Source of the DNA: Acidiphilium sp. 37-60-79
GTDB taxonomy: Bacteria > Pseudomonadota > Alphaproteobacteria > Acetobacterales > Acetobacteraceae
Direction of reading: 5' to 3'
NCBI GenBank assembly: GCA_002279355.1
Contig: NCBV01000006.1
Span: forward strand, 62,001 to 126,000
Length of the DNA: 64,000 bases
Within the stretch, counting starts at the first letter, position 1, and each line of letters opens with the position of its first letter. A model generated the notes under the pieces. That model saw only the letters and a list, made by a program, of their open reading frames with translations. It made no database searches and was not told the DNA's origin. Shown piece by piece: positions 30,119 through 47,632 of this stretch. Made by a program: the position numbers and the translations under genes.

Positions 30119-30793
30119 TTACGCCTTCAACGCAGCGGGATACGCCGCTTCGGCCGGACGAGCGCGCTTGATCGCGTCGCGCACCAGCACATAGCCTTGT
30201 TTTGCACCGGGAACCGCGCCCTTGATCATCAGCAGGCCACGCGCCTCATCGATTCCAGCAATTTCGAGGTTCATCGTGGTGATCCGCTTATCACCGAGAT
30301 GCCCGGCCATTTTTTTGTTCTTGAAGGTCTTGCCCGGATCCTGACGGTTACCGGTCGAGCCCAAGCTACGATGGCTGATCGACACGCCGTGCGACGCTTC
30401 AAGACCCGCGAAGTTCCAACGCTTCATACCGCCAGCAAAGCCCTTACCCTTGCTGATACCAGCAACGTCGACCTTCTGACCGACCACGAAATGGGCAGGC
30501 GACAACACTTGTCCCGGCTCCAACGTCGCATCCTCAGCCACCCGGAATTCGACCAGCTTCATCGCTGGCTCCACCTTCGCCTTGGCGAAATGGCCCTTGT
30601 TTGGCTTGGTCACGTTTTTCGTCTTCGCGTGGCCATAGCCAAGCTGCACTGACACATAGCCGTCCGATTCGACGGTTTTTGCCGCCACCACCCGCACGTC
30701 ATCCATGTGCAGCACGGTGACCGGCACGTGAGTGCCGTCATCCTTGAACAACCGGGTCATACCCAGCTTTTTCGCGATTACACCGGTACGCAT
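30119..30793 (-). CDS. rplC: 50S ribosomal protein L3
   Basis: 224 residues from ATG 30793 ([16 protein letters not shown]); 14 in-frame upstream codons overlap the gap from rpsJ and are not conserved. It has the [17 protein letters not shown] block and [19 protein letters not shown], the loop carrying the Gln methylated by PrmB in other bacteria. Confidence 0.97.
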   Translation of the reverse strand: MRTGVIAKKLGMTRLFKDDGTHVPVTVLHMDDVRVVAAKTVESDGYVSVQLGYGHAKTKNVTKPNKGHFAKAKVEPAMKLVEFRVAEDATLEPGQVLSPAHFVVGQKVDVAGISKGKGFAGGMKRWNFAGLEASHGVSISHRSLGSTGNRQDPGKTFKNKKMAGHLGDKRITTMNLEIAGIDEARGLLMIKGAVPGAKQGYVLVRDAIKRARPAEAAYPAALKA

Positions 30794-30815
30794 CACATTA
30801 CTTCCAGATTTATTC

Positions 30816-31124
30816 TTAGATCTTGATCTCAACATCGACGCCGGCAGCCAGATCGAGCTTCATCAAAGCATCAACCGTCTGAGCCGTCGGTTCGACAATA
30901 TCGAGCAAGCGGCGATGGGTCCGGATTTCGAACTGCTCGCGGCTTTTTTTATCAACATGCGGCGAACGGTTCACCGTGAACCGCTCAATATGAGTCGGCA
31001 GCGGGATTGGGCCCCGCACCTGAGCGCCGGTGCGCTTCGCCGTGTTCACAATCTCTTTGGTGCTGTTATCCAGCACGCGGTGATCATAAGCCTTGAGGCG
31101 AATGCGAATGTTTTGACTATCCAT
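30816..31124 (-). CDS. rpsJ: 30S ribosomal protein S10
   Basis: 102 residues from ATG 31124 ([19 protein letters not shown]), the standard length; upstream in-frame codons are intergenic. Also the NusE partner of NusB in antitermination. It follows tuf by 68 nt. Confidence 0.98.
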   Translation of the reverse strand: MDSQNIRIRLKAYDHRVLDNSTKEIVNTAKRTGAQVRGPIPLPTHIERFTVNRSPHVDKKSREQFEIRTHRRLLDIVEPTAQTVDALMKLDLAAGVDVEIKI

Positions 31125-31192
31125 CGTCTTACCTGTCACTCTTCCAGCGCCCAGACTTGCCCCGGAAGGGGGCAAGTCCGAACTCTACTTAC

Positions 31193-32380
31193 TTACTTCG
31201 TAATCTTTGCAACGACGCCCGAACCAACGGTCCGCCCACCTTCACGAATGGCGAAGCGCAGACCTTCATCCATCGCAATCGGGGCGATCAGTTCAACCGA
31301 GATCGTCACGTTATCGCCCGGCACCACCATCTCGACACCTTCCGGCAACGTCACCACGCCGGTCACATCGGTGGTGCGGAAATAGAATTGCGGACGATAA
31401 TTGGTGAAGAATGGCGTATGACGGCCACCTTCTTCTTTCGTGAGAATATAAGCCTGACCGCCGAAGGTGGTGTGCGGTGTGATCGAGCCGGGTGCGGCCA
31501 GAACTTGGCCGCGCTCAACGTCTTCGCGCTTGGTGCCACGCAGCAGGGCGCCAATATTATCGCCCGCTTCACCTTGATCGAGCAGCTTGCGGAACATTTC
31601 CACGCCGGTCACGATCGTCTTTACCGTCGGCTTCAAGCCAACGATTTCAACTTCGTCGCCAGTTTTCACAATGCCGCGCTCAACACGACCGGTAACCACG
31701 GTGCCGCGGCCCGAGATCGAGAACACGTCTTCAACCGGCATCAGGAACGGCTTGTCCTTGGCGCGTTCCGGCTGCGGAATGTAAGAATCAACCGCCGCCA
31801 TCAGTTCGAGCACGGCTTGCTCTCCAATTTCCGGCTGCTTGTCTTCGAGAGCACACAAAGCCGAGCCCTTGATGATGGGGATATCATCACCGGGGAAGTC
31901 GTATTTGCTCAGCAGCTCGCGCACTTCCATTTCGACCAGCTCGACCAGATCGGGGTCAGCCATGTCCATTTTATTCAGGAACACGACCAGCGCCGGCACA
32001 CCGACCTGACGGGCGAGCAGAATATGCTCGCGGGTCTGCGGCATCGGGCCATCAGCAGCCGACACAACCAGGATTGCGCCGTCCATCTGCGCCGCACCGG
32101 TGATCATGTTCTTCACATAATCAGCATGGCCGGGGCAATCGACGTGGGCGTAGTGGCGATTGGCGGTTTCATATTCCACGTGCGCGGTTGCGATCGTGAT
32201 GCCACGAGCGCGCTCCTCAGGGGCGGCATCGATGCTGTCATAGGCGCGGAACGTCGCGCCACCGGACTTTGCCAACACCTTGGTGATGGCCGCCGTAAGC
32301 GACGTCTTGCCATGATCGACGTGGCCGATCGTGCCAATGTTGCAATGGGGTTTGTTACGTTCGAATTTTGCCTTAGCCAT
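31193..32380 (-). CDS. tuf: Translation elongation factor EF-Tu
   Basis: Delivers aminoacyl-tRNA to the ribosome as a GTP complex. 395 residues. G1 is GHVDHGKTS, then the switch I segment around [16 protein letters not shown]3 DCPGHADY, G4 NKMD and G5 SAL. Domains 2 and 3 are complete ([22 protein letters not shown]). The GGAGA ribosome binding site is good. It directly follows rpsG; fusA, which usually lies between, is absent. Confidence 0.99.
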   Translation of the reverse strand: MAKAKFERNKPHCNIGTIGHVDHGKTSLTAAITKVLAKSGGATFRAYDSIDAAPEERARGITIATAHVEYETANRHYAHVDCPGHADYVKNMITGAAQMDGAILVVSAADGPMPQTREHILLARQVGVPALVVFLNKMDMADPDLVELVEMEVRELLSKYDFPGDDIPIIKGSALCALEDKQPEIGEQAVLELMAAVDSYIPQPERAKDKPFLMPVEDVFSISGRGTVVTGRVERGIVKTGDEVEIVGLKPTVKTIVTGVEMFRKLLDQGEAGDNIGALLRGTKREDVERGQVLAAPGSITPHTTFGGQAYILTKEEGGRHTPFFTNYRPQFYFRTTDVTGVVTLPEGVEMVVPGDNVTISVELIAPIAMDEGLRFAIREGGRTVGSGVVAKITK

Positions 32381-32459
32381 GATGATCTCCGTGACGTAGC
32401 TTGGACCGCATCGAAACCGATACGGAAAATGTTGGAACCGGTTCGACTAACTCTGCGAC

Positions 32460-32936
32460 TTACCAGCGGTAATGGCTGAAAGCCTTGTTGGCTTCGGCCA
32501 TCCGATGCGTATCTTCGCGCTTCTTTACCGCCGCACCACGGTTGTTCACCGCATCCAGCAGTTCGTTGGAGAGACGATCCTCCATCGTGTGCTCGCCGCG
32601 CTTGCGCGCCGCATCGATAATCCAGCGAATCGCCAGCGCTTGACGACGCTCAGTCCGCACTTCGACCGGGACCTGATAGGTGGCGCCACCAACGCGACGT
32701 GAGCGCACCTCGATGGCCGGCTTCACATTATCCAGCGCCTCATGGAACATCCGCACCGGATCGGCATTCTGGCCGCCGCGACGCTTCAGGCTATCCAACG
32801 CGCCATAAACAATGGACTCGGCGGCTGATTTTTTGCCGTCATACATGAGCACATTCATGAAACGACTAATGACGGTGTCGCCGAATTTCGGATCCGGCAA
32901 AACCTCGCGCTTGACCGCGCGGTGACGTCTGCTCAC
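32460..32936 (-). CDS. rpsG: 30S ribosomal protein S7
   Basis: 158 residues beginning [20 protein letters not shown]. The main blocks are [20 protein letters not shown] and a basic C-terminus. Nucleates head assembly and contacts the E-site. It follows rpsL by 11 nt. Confidence 0.98.
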   Translation of the reverse strand: MSRRHRAVKREVLPDPKFGDTVISRFMNVLMYDGKKSAAESIVYGALDSLKRRGGQNADPVRMFHEALDNVKPAIEVRSRRVGGATYQVPVEVRTERRQALAIRWIIDAARKRGEHTMEDRLSNELLDAVNNRGAAVKKREDTHRMAEANKAFSHYRW

Positions 32937-32947
32937 TGCTGATCTCC

Positions 32948-33319
32948 TTACTTCGGACGCTTCGCGCCATACAGCGACCGGCGCTGACGGCGTTTAGCGA
33001 TGCCCTGGGTGTCGAGCACGCCACGCAGGATGTGATAGCGAACGCCCGGCAAATCCTTCACGCGGCCGCCACGAATGAGGACCACCGAGTGCTCCTGCAA
33101 ATTATGGCCTTCGCCCGGAATATAGCTCACCACCTCAAAGCCGTTGGTGAGGCGCACCTTGGCAACCTTACGCAAAGCTGAGTTGGGCTTCTTCGGCGTG
33201 ACTGTATACACGCGGGTGCAAACGCCGCGCTTTTGCGGGCAGCCTTGCAGGGCGGGCACCTTATTGCGCTTCGGTCGTGCTTCACGCCCATTGGCGATCA
33301 TTTGGTTCGTCGTCGGCAT
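32948..33319 (-). CDS. rpsL: 30S ribosomal protein S12
   Basis: 123 residues from MPTTNQMI; two further Met codons lie just upstream. Both regions where streptomycin-resistance changes occur look wild type: [15 protein letters not shown] and [13 protein letters not shown], each with the normal Lys. First gene of the str block; the nearest upstream gene on the same strand is rpoC. Confidence 0.97.
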   Translation of the reverse strand: MPTTNQMIANGREARPKRNKVPALQGCPQKRGVCTRVYTVTPKKPNSALRKVAKVRLTNGFEVVSYIPGEGHNLQEHSVVLIRGGRVKDLPGVRYHILRGVLDTQGIAKRRQRRSLYGAKRPK

Positions 33320-33564
33320 CATCAATCCTTTGTTCGGCCGGCGGGCTCATACAACCGGCTGCTCATACAAAATACCGCAACCAGAGGCACACCCCTGTTT
33401 GCGGACTACCCTTACTTGCGACCTAAGCCGGAGCGAAACACCGGCGGCACCGCAAGCTTGAGACATCGAGAGCAGCGCGACCGGACGAACCGCGTCTTCG
33501 CTGAAGGCGCACCCTTAGGGGGAGCAGCAAAGCAAGTCAAGCCGATTTGGTGGTTCGAATAAGA
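33320..33564 (-). other. Leader and promoter region of the str operon
   Basis: About 245 nt between the rpoC terminator and rpsL. I see no gene. It must contain the promoter of the str/S10/spc/alpha block, because an intrinsic terminator cuts off rpoC transcription just upstream. No -35/-10 pair is strong enough to place. Confidence 0.5.
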
Positions 33565-33596
33565 AAACGCCGACATCTTGGTGGATGTCGGCGTTT
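33565..33596 (-). terminator. Intrinsic terminator after rpoC
   Basis: A perfect 13-bp stem (33565-33577 with 33584-33596, core ACGCCGACATC) with a 6-nt loop. On the minus strand it is followed by TTTTCTTATTC. It ends the rplK-rpoC transcript about 155 nt after the rpoC stop. Confidence 0.88.
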
Positions 33597-33621
33597 GATT
33601 TGCTGCATTGCTGCTATGACT

Positions 33622-33656
33622 CATGCCAAGACTCGCAGCGAGCGAGCCTTGGCATG
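33622..33656 (-). repeat. Hairpin in the rpoC 3' region
   Basis: A perfect 9-bp inverted repeat (CATGCCAAG with CTTGGCATG), with a further GCTCGC/GCGAGC pairing inside. One of several hairpins between the rpoC stop and its terminator. Confidence 0.65.
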
Positions 33657-33697
33657 CGGTTGCTTGGGTCGTTGTTTTGGCAAACAACTTTAATTTT

Positions 33698-33750
33698 CTA
33701 GTGACCACTCTGATTCCGAAATCCAACGGATTTCAGAATCGGGACACTAG
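33698..33750 (-). repeat. Long imperfect palindrome right after the rpoC stop
   Basis: The core is a 13-bp stem with one mismatch (33712-33724 with 33728-33740) and a 3-nt loop. An outer CTAGTG/CACTAG pair closes the structure. It begins one base past the rpoC stop codon. The AAC loop and near-perfect symmetry resemble a dispersed palindromic unit, but no second copy is in the window. Confidence 0.6.
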
Positions 33751-33751
33751 C

Positions 33752-37927
<4,176 letters not shown>

Positions 37928-37934
37928 TCACGGG

Positions 37935-37958
37935 GCCGCCGGGCGGGAACCCGGCGGC
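37935..37958 (-). promoter_or_regulatory. Hairpin between rpoB and rpoC
   Basis: A perfect 9-bp GC stem (GCCGCCGGG with CCCGGCGGC) with a 6-nt loop and no T-run. It is probably an mRNA-stability or processing structure rather than a terminator. Confidence 0.45.
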
Positions 37959-37993
37959 GGAATCGCCATTCATCATCAGAGGGCAGAAGCGGA

Positions 37994-42199
<4,206 letters not shown>

Positions 42200-42271
42200 A
42201 TTTTGACCCTATCCCGATCTGCACCCACGCCGACGAGCCCGAACGGCCCATCGCATTTCGCCCGCACGCTA

Positions 42272-42334
42272 CCCCGGCATTGCCTTAATGCTGGGGCACA
42301 ACGCCGAACAGGCGGGCACCAAAGGGCACCCGCC
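42272..42334 (-). promoter_or_regulatory. Two hairpins between rplL and rpoB
   Basis: One at 42272-42296 (10 bp with one mismatch in the transcript) and one at 42311-42334 (10 bp including two G-U pairs, loop of four). The rplL-rpoB gap of E. coli holds an attenuator and an RNase III site; a similar role is inferred here from position only. Confidence 0.45.
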
Positions 42335-42390
42335 GGTTCAACTCCAACAAGTCCCACCCAAGCCCCATTGGGGACCGGGCGGGATATGGA

Positions 42391-42771
42391 TTACTGGATT
42401 TCGACAGATGCGCCCTGCTCTTCCAGAACTTTCTTGATCTTCTCAGCTTCGTCCTTGGTCGCACCCTCTTTGACGGTCTTCGGTGCGCCTTCAACCAAGT
42501 CCTTCGCCTCTTTCAAGCCGAGACCGGTAATGGTCCGGATTTCCTTAATGACGTTAATCTTCTTGTCGCCGCCCGACTTCAGGATGACGTCAAATTCGGT
42601 CTTTTCCTCAACCGGAGCCGCCGCCGCGCCGCCGCCAGCAGGAGCCGCTGCGACCGCAACCGGTGCGGCAGCCGAAACGCCCCACTTCTCTTCGAGCAGC
42701 TTTGAGAGTTCTGCCGCTTCAAGAACGGTAAGAGCCGAAAGTTCATCAACCAGCTTCGCTAGATCAGCCAT
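42391..42771 (-). CDS. rplL: 50S ribosomal protein L7/L12
   Basis: 126 residues: an N-terminal dimerisation domain (1-35), an Ala/Pro/Gly hinge (about 36-55) and a C-terminal factor-binding domain ([35 protein letters not shown]). Recruits translational GTPases. Follows rplJ by 73 nt. Confidence 0.98.
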   Translation of the reverse strand: MADLAKLVDELSALTVLEAAELSKLLEEKWGVSAAAPVAVAAAPAGGGAAAAPVEEKTEFDVILKSGGDKKINVIKEIRTITGLGLKEAKDLVEGAPKTVKEGATKDEAEKIKKVLEEQGASVEIQ

Positions 42772-42844
42772 GTTCGTATATCCTTAATATGAGAGTTTGT
42801 GTGGTTCCATGCAAGCGCTATTCGCGCTTGCCAATTCAAGCCTG

Positions 42845-43378
42845 TCAGGCCGCCTCTTCCGTGGTGGCGTCATTTGCCTTGGCATAGGCCCCGAAGACCC
42901 GCGCGAGTTGCCCGGCCGGTGCCTGCAACACGCCCGCCACCTTCGTCGCCGGCGCTTGGATCAATCCAAGCAGCTTGGCGCGCAGCGCGTCGAGCGAGGG
43001 CAGTTCGGCAAGCGCCTTGACGCCAGATGCATCGAGCATCTGCGTTCCCAAAGCACCACCGACCAGCACGAACTTCTCGTTGGTCTTGGCGAACTCGACG
43101 GCAGCTTTCGCCACGGCCACCGGGTCACGCGACCACGCAAGCGCGGTCGGACCTTTCAGCAGCGGCTTAATCCCGTCGAACCGGGTCCCATCCAGGGCGA
43201 TATGAGCCAGACGGTTTTTCGCGACCTTGTATTGTGCACCCGCCGCCCGCATGCGCCGGCGCAACTCCGTGACATCGGCAACCGTCAACCCGTCATTGCG
43301 GGTGATAACGATCATCGAGGTCTCGGCGAACACCGTCGAAAGCTGGTCGACGAAATCACGTTTTTCTGCGCGATCCAC
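42845..43378 (-). CDS. rplJ: 50S ribosomal protein L10
   Basis: 177 residues from a GTG at 43378 ([13 protein letters not shown]), with GAGGA at 7 nt spacing, matching the usual MDRAEKR start of alphaproteobacterial L10. A longer in-frame stretch lies in the untranslated leader. The C-terminal helices that bind L7/L12 dimers end in Ala/Glu. Partner of rplL in the stalk. Confidence 0.95.
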   Translation of the reverse strand: MDRAEKRDFVDQLSTVFAETSMIVITRNDGLTVADVTELRRRMRAAGAQYKVAKNRLAHIALDGTRFDGIKPLLKGPTALAWSRDPVAVAKAAVEFAKTNEKFVLVGGALGTQMLDASGVKALAELPSLDALRAKLLGLIQAPATKVAGVLQAPAGQLARVFGAYAKANDATTEEAA

Positions 43379-43655
43379 GTCGGTCTCCTCGCTTTGGCCT
43401 TGCACGTTTGGACCGTGCAACACCGGGTTGCCCAGAGCGGCCAGGACCATCCCGGCCACTCGCTCGCCTGTCCGTGAAATTGGAACCACCGGAGCATTTC
43501 TGCTCCGACACCCCATCTCCGGCTTGCGGGTTTCCCCCTTAAAACCCTTGCGGGTTACAGGCCGTCTTGGACAGGTTGATGCGCCAGCTCACACCAGCGC
43601 ATCATCATGACGGCGCCAGACCTTACGATCCGCCGCCGCGCATCGTTGAATTCTA
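43379..43655 (-). promoter_or_regulatory. rplJL leader (likely L10-binding autoregulatory RNA)
   Basis: A 277-nt untranslated gap between rplA and rplJ within an otherwise tight operon. It is rich in complementary segments, for example the repeated ACCCGCAAG around 43520-43560. In many bacteria this position holds the L10 leader bound by L10(L12)4. The assignment rests on position; I did not fit the consensus structure. Confidence 0.4.
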
Positions 43656-44348
43656 TCAGACCGCCAGCGTCGACACATCAACCCGCACGCCCGGGCCCAT
43701 GGTCGAAGACAAAGCCGCCTTTTGCAAATAAGTCCCCTTCGCACCGGTCGGACGGGCCTTCTGGATCGCATCGACCAGGGCCTTGGCGTTCTCAACCAGC
43801 TTATCGGCCTCAAAGCTCGCCTTGCCGATGCCCGCATGGATGATCCCCGCCTTCTCGGCACGGAACTCCACCTGACCCGACTTCGCTGCAGTAACGGCGC
43901 CCTTCACATCCATCGTGACGGTGCCAAGCTTCGGGTTCGGCATCAGCCCGCGCGGGCCCAAAATTTTACCGAGCCGACCGACCAACGCCATCATATCCGG
44001 TGTCGCAATGCAGCGATCAAACTCGATCTTGCCGCCCTGCACCGCCTCGGCCAAATCATCGGCGCCAACCACATCCGCACCCGCCGCCTTGGCTTCATCC
44101 GCCTTGGCGCCCCGCGCAAACACACCGACGCGCAACGTCTTGCCCGTGCCATTCGGCAGCGAGATCAAGCCACGCACCATCTGATCAGCATGACGCGGAT
44201 CAATGCCGAGATTCAACGAAATCTCGATCGTCTCATCGAACTTCGCCGTGGCGTTGGTTTTCACCAGCGCGACCGCATCGCCCAACGCATAGGATTTATT
44301 ATGATCAACCGCAGAAGCCGCTTTGGCCAAACGCTTAATCTTTGCCAT
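43656..44348 (-). CDS. rplA: 50S ribosomal protein L1
   Basis: 230 residues: [35 protein letters not shown], and the domain II block [17 protein letters not shown]. Forms the L1 stalk that moves E-site tRNA. Two bases from rplK. Confidence 0.98.
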   Translation of the reverse strand: MAKIKRLAKAASAVDHNKSYALGDAVALVKTNATAKFDETIEISLNLGIDPRHADQMVRGLISLPNGTGKTLRVGVFARGAKADEAKAAGADVVGADDLAEAVQGGKIEFDRCIATPDMMALVGRLGKILGPRGLMPNPKLGTVTMDVKGAVTAAKSGQVEFRAEKAGIIHAGIGKASFEADKLVENAKALVDAIQKARPTGAKGTYLQKAALSSTMGPGVRVDVSTLAV

Positions 44349-44350
44349 GA

Positions 44351-44785
44351 TCAGCCCTCCACCACCGAAAGACCCATCGACCGGGCCGACCCAACCAACA
44401 TGCGCACCGCCCCATCGACGTCATTGGCATTCATATGGACCATTTTCGTTGCCGCGATCTCACGCAGCTGGCTCATGGTCACCCGGCCCACCGTGGCACC
44501 TTTGCCCGTCGTGGTCGAACCCTTGGTAATGCCGGCAGCCTTCTTGAGAAAATAGGTGTTCGGCGGGGTTTTGGTAATGAAGGTGAAGGTGCGATCGCCA
44601 TAGGCGGTAATCACCACGGGCACCGGCATCCCAACTTCCATGCCCTGAGTCGCAGCGTTGAAATCTTTGCAAAACTGCATGATATTCAACCCGCGCTGAC
44701 CAAGCGCCGGACCGACGGGTGGCGACGGATTGGCCTTGCCGGCCGGAATTTGCAGCTTGATATAGCCAACAATCTTTTTCGCCAC
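44351..44785 (-). CDS. rplK: 50S ribosomal protein L11
   Basis: 144 residues: [20 protein letters not shown], the [19 protein letters not shown] block and the C-terminal rRNA-binding domain. Part of the GTPase-associated centre and of stringent-response sensing. It is the first gene of this operon; nusG and secE, which usually precede it, are not here. Confidence 0.98.
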   Translation of the reverse strand: MAKKIVGYIKLQIPAGKANPSPPVGPALGQRGLNIMQFCKDFNAATQGMEVGMPVPVVITAYGDRTFTFITKTPPNTYFLKKAAGITKGSTTTGKGATVGRVTMSQLREIAATKMVHMNANDVDGAVRMLVGSARSMGLSVVEG

Positions 44786-44832
44786 GCGGCGATACTCCTC
44801 AATCTGATGGCCTCTCGCACGCGAGAAACGCC

Positions 44833-44862
44833 AATAGACCGCGGTACAAACGGCCGAACCAA
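44833..44862 (-). promoter_or_regulatory. Possible promoter of the rplK operon
   Basis: On the minus strand, TTGGTT (44857-44862) and TCTATT (44833-44838) are 18 nt apart, about 48 nt before the rplK start. Both match the consensus only partly. A perfect TCTCGC/GCGAGA hairpin lies just downstream. Low confidence; the 242-nt gap to the aldo/keto reductase gene holds no other gene. Confidence 0.3.
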
Positions 44863-45027
44863 CCCTGGCTCAACCTCCCGCGTTCTGGTGAAGCAGCGTC
44901 CATAGCGGGTTGCCCCGCCGCTGTCGAGTCGGCTCTGCCCCCCACGATATGCATTGCCAATCATCCCCACGCGCCCCATGTCCCCCCCAGCATCCTCGCT
45001 CGAAATTTCCAACACGGAGACTGCCCG

Positions 45028-46008
45028 ATGAAAACCCGCTCGCTTGGTGGCTTGACCGTCTCTGCCCTCGGCCTTGGCTGCATGGGCATGTCCGATTTCT
45101 ATGCCGGCCGCGATGATGCCGAATCCCGCTTGACGCTTGATCATGCACTCGAACGCGGCATCACCTTCTTCGATACGGCCGATATGTATGGCTTCGGCGA
45201 CAACGAAATTTTGCTCCGCCCGTTCCTGAAAGCGCACCGCAGCAAAATTGTGCTCGCCACCAAATTCGGCAATGAATTCACCGCTGATCGGCAACGCGTC
45301 GGCATCAATGGCCGGCCTGACTTCGTCAAGCGCGCCTGTGATGCCAGCCTGCAGCGCCTCGGCATCGAGACGATCGATCTCTATTACCAGCATCGGGTTG
45401 ATCCCAACGTGCCGATCGAAGAGACCGTCGGCGCGATGGCCGAGCTCGTCAAAGCCGGCAAGGTGCGCCATCTCGGCCTGTCCGAGGCCGCTCCCGCCAC
45501 CCTGCGCCGGGCCGCCAAGGTTCACAAAATCAGCGCGCTGCAAACCGAATATTCGCTCTGGACCCGCGATCCTGAGGGCGAACTGCTCGAAACCGTGCGC
45601 GATTTAGGCATCGGTTTTGTGCCCTACTCGCCGCTGGGCCGGGGTTTTCTCACCGGCGCTATCACCAAACCCGAGGACCTCGCGGCCGATGATTGGCGGC
45701 ACAACAATCCACGCTTCCAGGGTGAAAATTTCGTCAAAAACCTCAAGCTGGTCGAGGCGGTGCGCGATCTTGCCACGCAAAAAGGCTGCACGCCGAGCCA
45801 GTTGGCGCTGGCCTGGGTACTTGCCCAGGGCGAGGACATCGTGCCCATTCCCGGCACCAAGCGCCGGACCTATCTCGATGAAAATATCGGCGCGCTTGAC
45901 GTGCGCTTGACCGCCGAGGACCTCACAACCATCGACCGGATCATGCCGCCCGGCACCGTCGCTGGCACGCGCTACCCGGAGGCCGCCTTGAAAGCGCTTA
46001 ATCGTTAG
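45028..46008 (+). CDS. Aldo/keto reductase
   Basis: 326-residue NADPH-dependent (beta/alpha)8-barrel oxidoreductase. The catalytic tetrad is visible: Asp49, Tyr54, Lys79 (ATKFG) and His122 (YYQHRVDP). The C-terminal cofactor loop reads [19 protein letters not shown]-like (VPIPGTKRR). It is close to the AKR group of broad-specificity carbonyl or methylglyoxal reductases; the substrate is unknown. It is monocistronic, starting where nusG-secE would be expected on the other strand. Confidence 0.93.
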   Translation: MKTRSLGGLTVSALGLGCMGMSDFYAGRDDAESRLTLDHALERGITFFDTADMYGFGDNEILLRPFLKAHRSKIVLATKFGNEFTADRQRVGINGRPDFVKRACDASLQRLGIETIDLYYQHRVDPNVPIEETVGAMAELVKAGKVRHLGLSEAAPATLRRAAKVHKISALQTEYSLWTRDPEGELLETVRDLGIGFVPYSPLGRGFLTGAITKPEDLAADDWRHNNPRFQGENFVKNLKLVEAVRDLATQKGCTPSQLALAWVLAQGEDIVPIPGTKRRTYLDENIGALDVRLTAEDLTTIDRIMPPGTVAGTRYPEAALKALNR

Positions 46009-46050
46009 AGCGCGATTGCTTATCATCATTCACGCTCTAACCTTTGTTTG
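46004..46050 (+). terminator. Possible terminator of the aldo/keto reductase gene
   Basis: A perfect 9-bp stem (GTTAGAGCG with CGCTCTAAC) starts on the stop codon and has a 20-nt loop; CTTTGTTTG follows. The long loop makes it weak as a terminator; it may instead be part of a repeat. Confidence 0.45.
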
Positions 46051-46112
46051 CCGATCAATTTCATTGGTTTAGGTTGTGTCTTTCGATTCGACCCAAACCA
46101 ATATTGATCTAA
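46004..46112. repeat. Composite palindromic element (RIME-like)
   Basis: Two palindromes in tandem: the AGAGCG hairpin at 46004-46041, and a second imperfect one (GATCAAT and ATTGGTTT pairing with AAACCAAT and ATTGATC) between about 46050 and 46112. Short elements combining an AGAGCG-type arm with a second palindrome are dispersed in many alphaproteobacterial genomes. No other copy is in this window, so repeat status is inferred. Confidence 0.45.
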
Positions 46113-46122
46113 AACAACCCGC

Positions 46123-46162
46123 GAGAGGATTATCCGCACGCCGGCGACCGGATAATCCTCTC
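46123..46162. terminator. Strong hairpin between convergent akr and gltX
   Basis: A perfect 14-bp stem (GAGAGGATTATCCG with CGGATAATCCTCTC) with a 12-nt loop. On the minus strand it is followed by GGGTTGTTTTAG, so it best suits gltX, whose stop is 46 nt away. It could serve both genes. Confidence 0.65.
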
Positions 46163-46207
46163 AATATCGCGCCGCAGCCTGCGTTAATTTGAATCAATCG
46201 CCCGAAA

Positions 46208-47608
46208 TCACTCGGCCAATATCGCAAAAACGCGCCGCTCGACATCATGCTGCCCCAGCGTTTCCATCACCGCATCAATCGGTGGGCTCGTAGTGCTGCC
46301 GGTGAGGGCGGCGCGCAGCGGTTCAGCGACCAACCCCAATTTTTTCCCAACGGCTTCAGCATGAGCCACCATCGCCTGATAGAGAGACGGCGCGGTGTAA
46401 TCGGTTTGCGCGAAAGCGAGCAGCAGGGCGGACAAATCATCGCGCGCCTCCTCGGTCAGCAGCGCGAGGGCCTTCGGGGTGAAGGGCAGCGGCGTATCGC
46501 GCACCAAAAACAGCGCGGATTCAGCGAGTTCAGCGAGCGTGCGCGCCCGCTCCTGCAAACGCGGCATCAGCTTTTGCACGCGTTCGGCCGCAATCGGGGT
46601 AAGCGTTGCATCAAGCAGCGCTTCGATGCGCGGCAGCGTCAGTGCGGTCAGCCGATCGGGGTCGGCCGCGCGCAGCCACACCGCATTAACCTGGATCAAT
46701 TTTTTATAATCCATTTTCGCCGCACCGCGCCCAACGCCATCCAGATCGAACAATTTAATCTGGTCATCGCGCGAGAGAATTTCGGCATCGCCATGGCCCC
46801 AACCCAAACGGAGCAAATAATTGCACAAGGCTTCGGGCAGATACCCCTCATCGCGGAATTGCAAGCTGGAAACCGCGCCATGACGCTTGGAGAGCTTGCC
46901 CCCATCCGGCCCATGGATCAGCGGCAAATGCGCAAATTCCGGGCGGCTCCACCCCATAGCGTCATAAATTTGCGCCTGCCGAAACGTGTTGGTCAAATGG
47001 TCATCACCGCGAATCACATGGGTGATGTCCATGTCATGATCATCGACCACCACGGCGTGCAAATAAGTCGGCACGCCATTGGAGCGGAGCAAAATCATGT
47101 CATCGAGTTCGGCATTCTGCACGCGAACCTCGCCTTTGACCCGATCATGCACGATTGTTTCGCCACTGCGCGGCGCTTTCAGCCGGATGACCGGATCAAC
47201 ACCCGCTGGCGCCTCGGACGGGTCACGATCACGCCAACGGCCATCATAGCGAAACGGCTTTTTCGCCGCATCGGCCTGCGCGCGCATCTCCGCCAACTCC
47301 TCCCGCGAGCAATAGCAGCGATAGGCGGTACCGGCTTGCACCATCGCCTCGGCAACCTCACGGTGGCGCGCATAGCGGGTCGATTGAAACACCGGCGGCT
47401 CATCGGGCTTGAGGTCGAGCCAATCAAGCACGTCGAAAATCACCTGGGTCGCCGCTTCCGTGCTGCGCTCGGTATCGGTATCCTCAACACGCAGCAAAAA
47501 CGCGCCGCCATGGTGCCGGGCAAAAAGGAAATTGAACAAAGCCGTGCGCACGCTGCCAATATGCAGCATGCCGGTGGGCGAGGGGGCGAAGCGAACACGA
47601 ATGGTCAT
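46208..47608 (-). CDS. gltX: Glutamyl-tRNA synthetase
   Basis: Class I synthetase charging tRNA-Glu. 466 residues from ATG 47608. FAPSPTGMLHIGS carries the HIGH-type motif (HIGS, 16-19), and the KMSKS-type motif is KLSKRHG. VIRGDDHLTNTFRQ is the conserved core block. The C-terminal anticodon-binding helical domain is complete. Many Acetobacteraceae have two GltX proteins, one a non-discriminating form; which this is cannot be told by eye. Confidence 0.96.
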   Translation of the reverse strand: MTIRVRFAPSPTGMLHIGSVRTALFNFLFARHHGGAFLLRVEDTDTERSTEAATQVIFDVLDWLDLKPDEPPVFQSTRYARHREVAEAMVQAGTAYRCYCSREELAEMRAQADAAKKPFRYDGRWRDRDPSEAPAGVDPVIRLKAPRSGETIVHDRVKGEVRVQNAELDDMILLRSNGVPTYLHAVVVDDHDMDITHVIRGDDHLTNTFRQAQIYDAMGWSRPEFAHLPLIHGPDGGKLSKRHGAVSSLQFRDEGYLPEALCNYLLRLGWGHGDAEILSRDDQIKLFDLDGVGRGAAKMDYKKLIQVNAVWLRAADPDRLTALTLPRIEALLDATLTPIAAERVQKLMPRLQERARTLAELAESALFLVRDTPLPFTPKALALLTEEARDDLSALLLAFAQTDYTAPSLYQAMVAHAEAVGKKLGLVAEPLRAALTGSTTSPPIDAVMETLGQHDVERRVFAILAE

Positions 47609-47632
47609 AACCAATTCGCTATCACAAAACCC

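Noticed and set aside
31157-32479. A 440-codon plus-strand frame opposite tuf
   Set aside because: Complement of a highly conserved gene; long antisense frames opposite tuf are common in GC-rich genomes.
33545-33580. GGTTCGAAT near 33551, resembling a tRNA T-loop
   Set aside because: The flanks do not pair into a T-stem, and no D- or anticodon arm lies within 80 nt; the site is next to the rpoC terminator.
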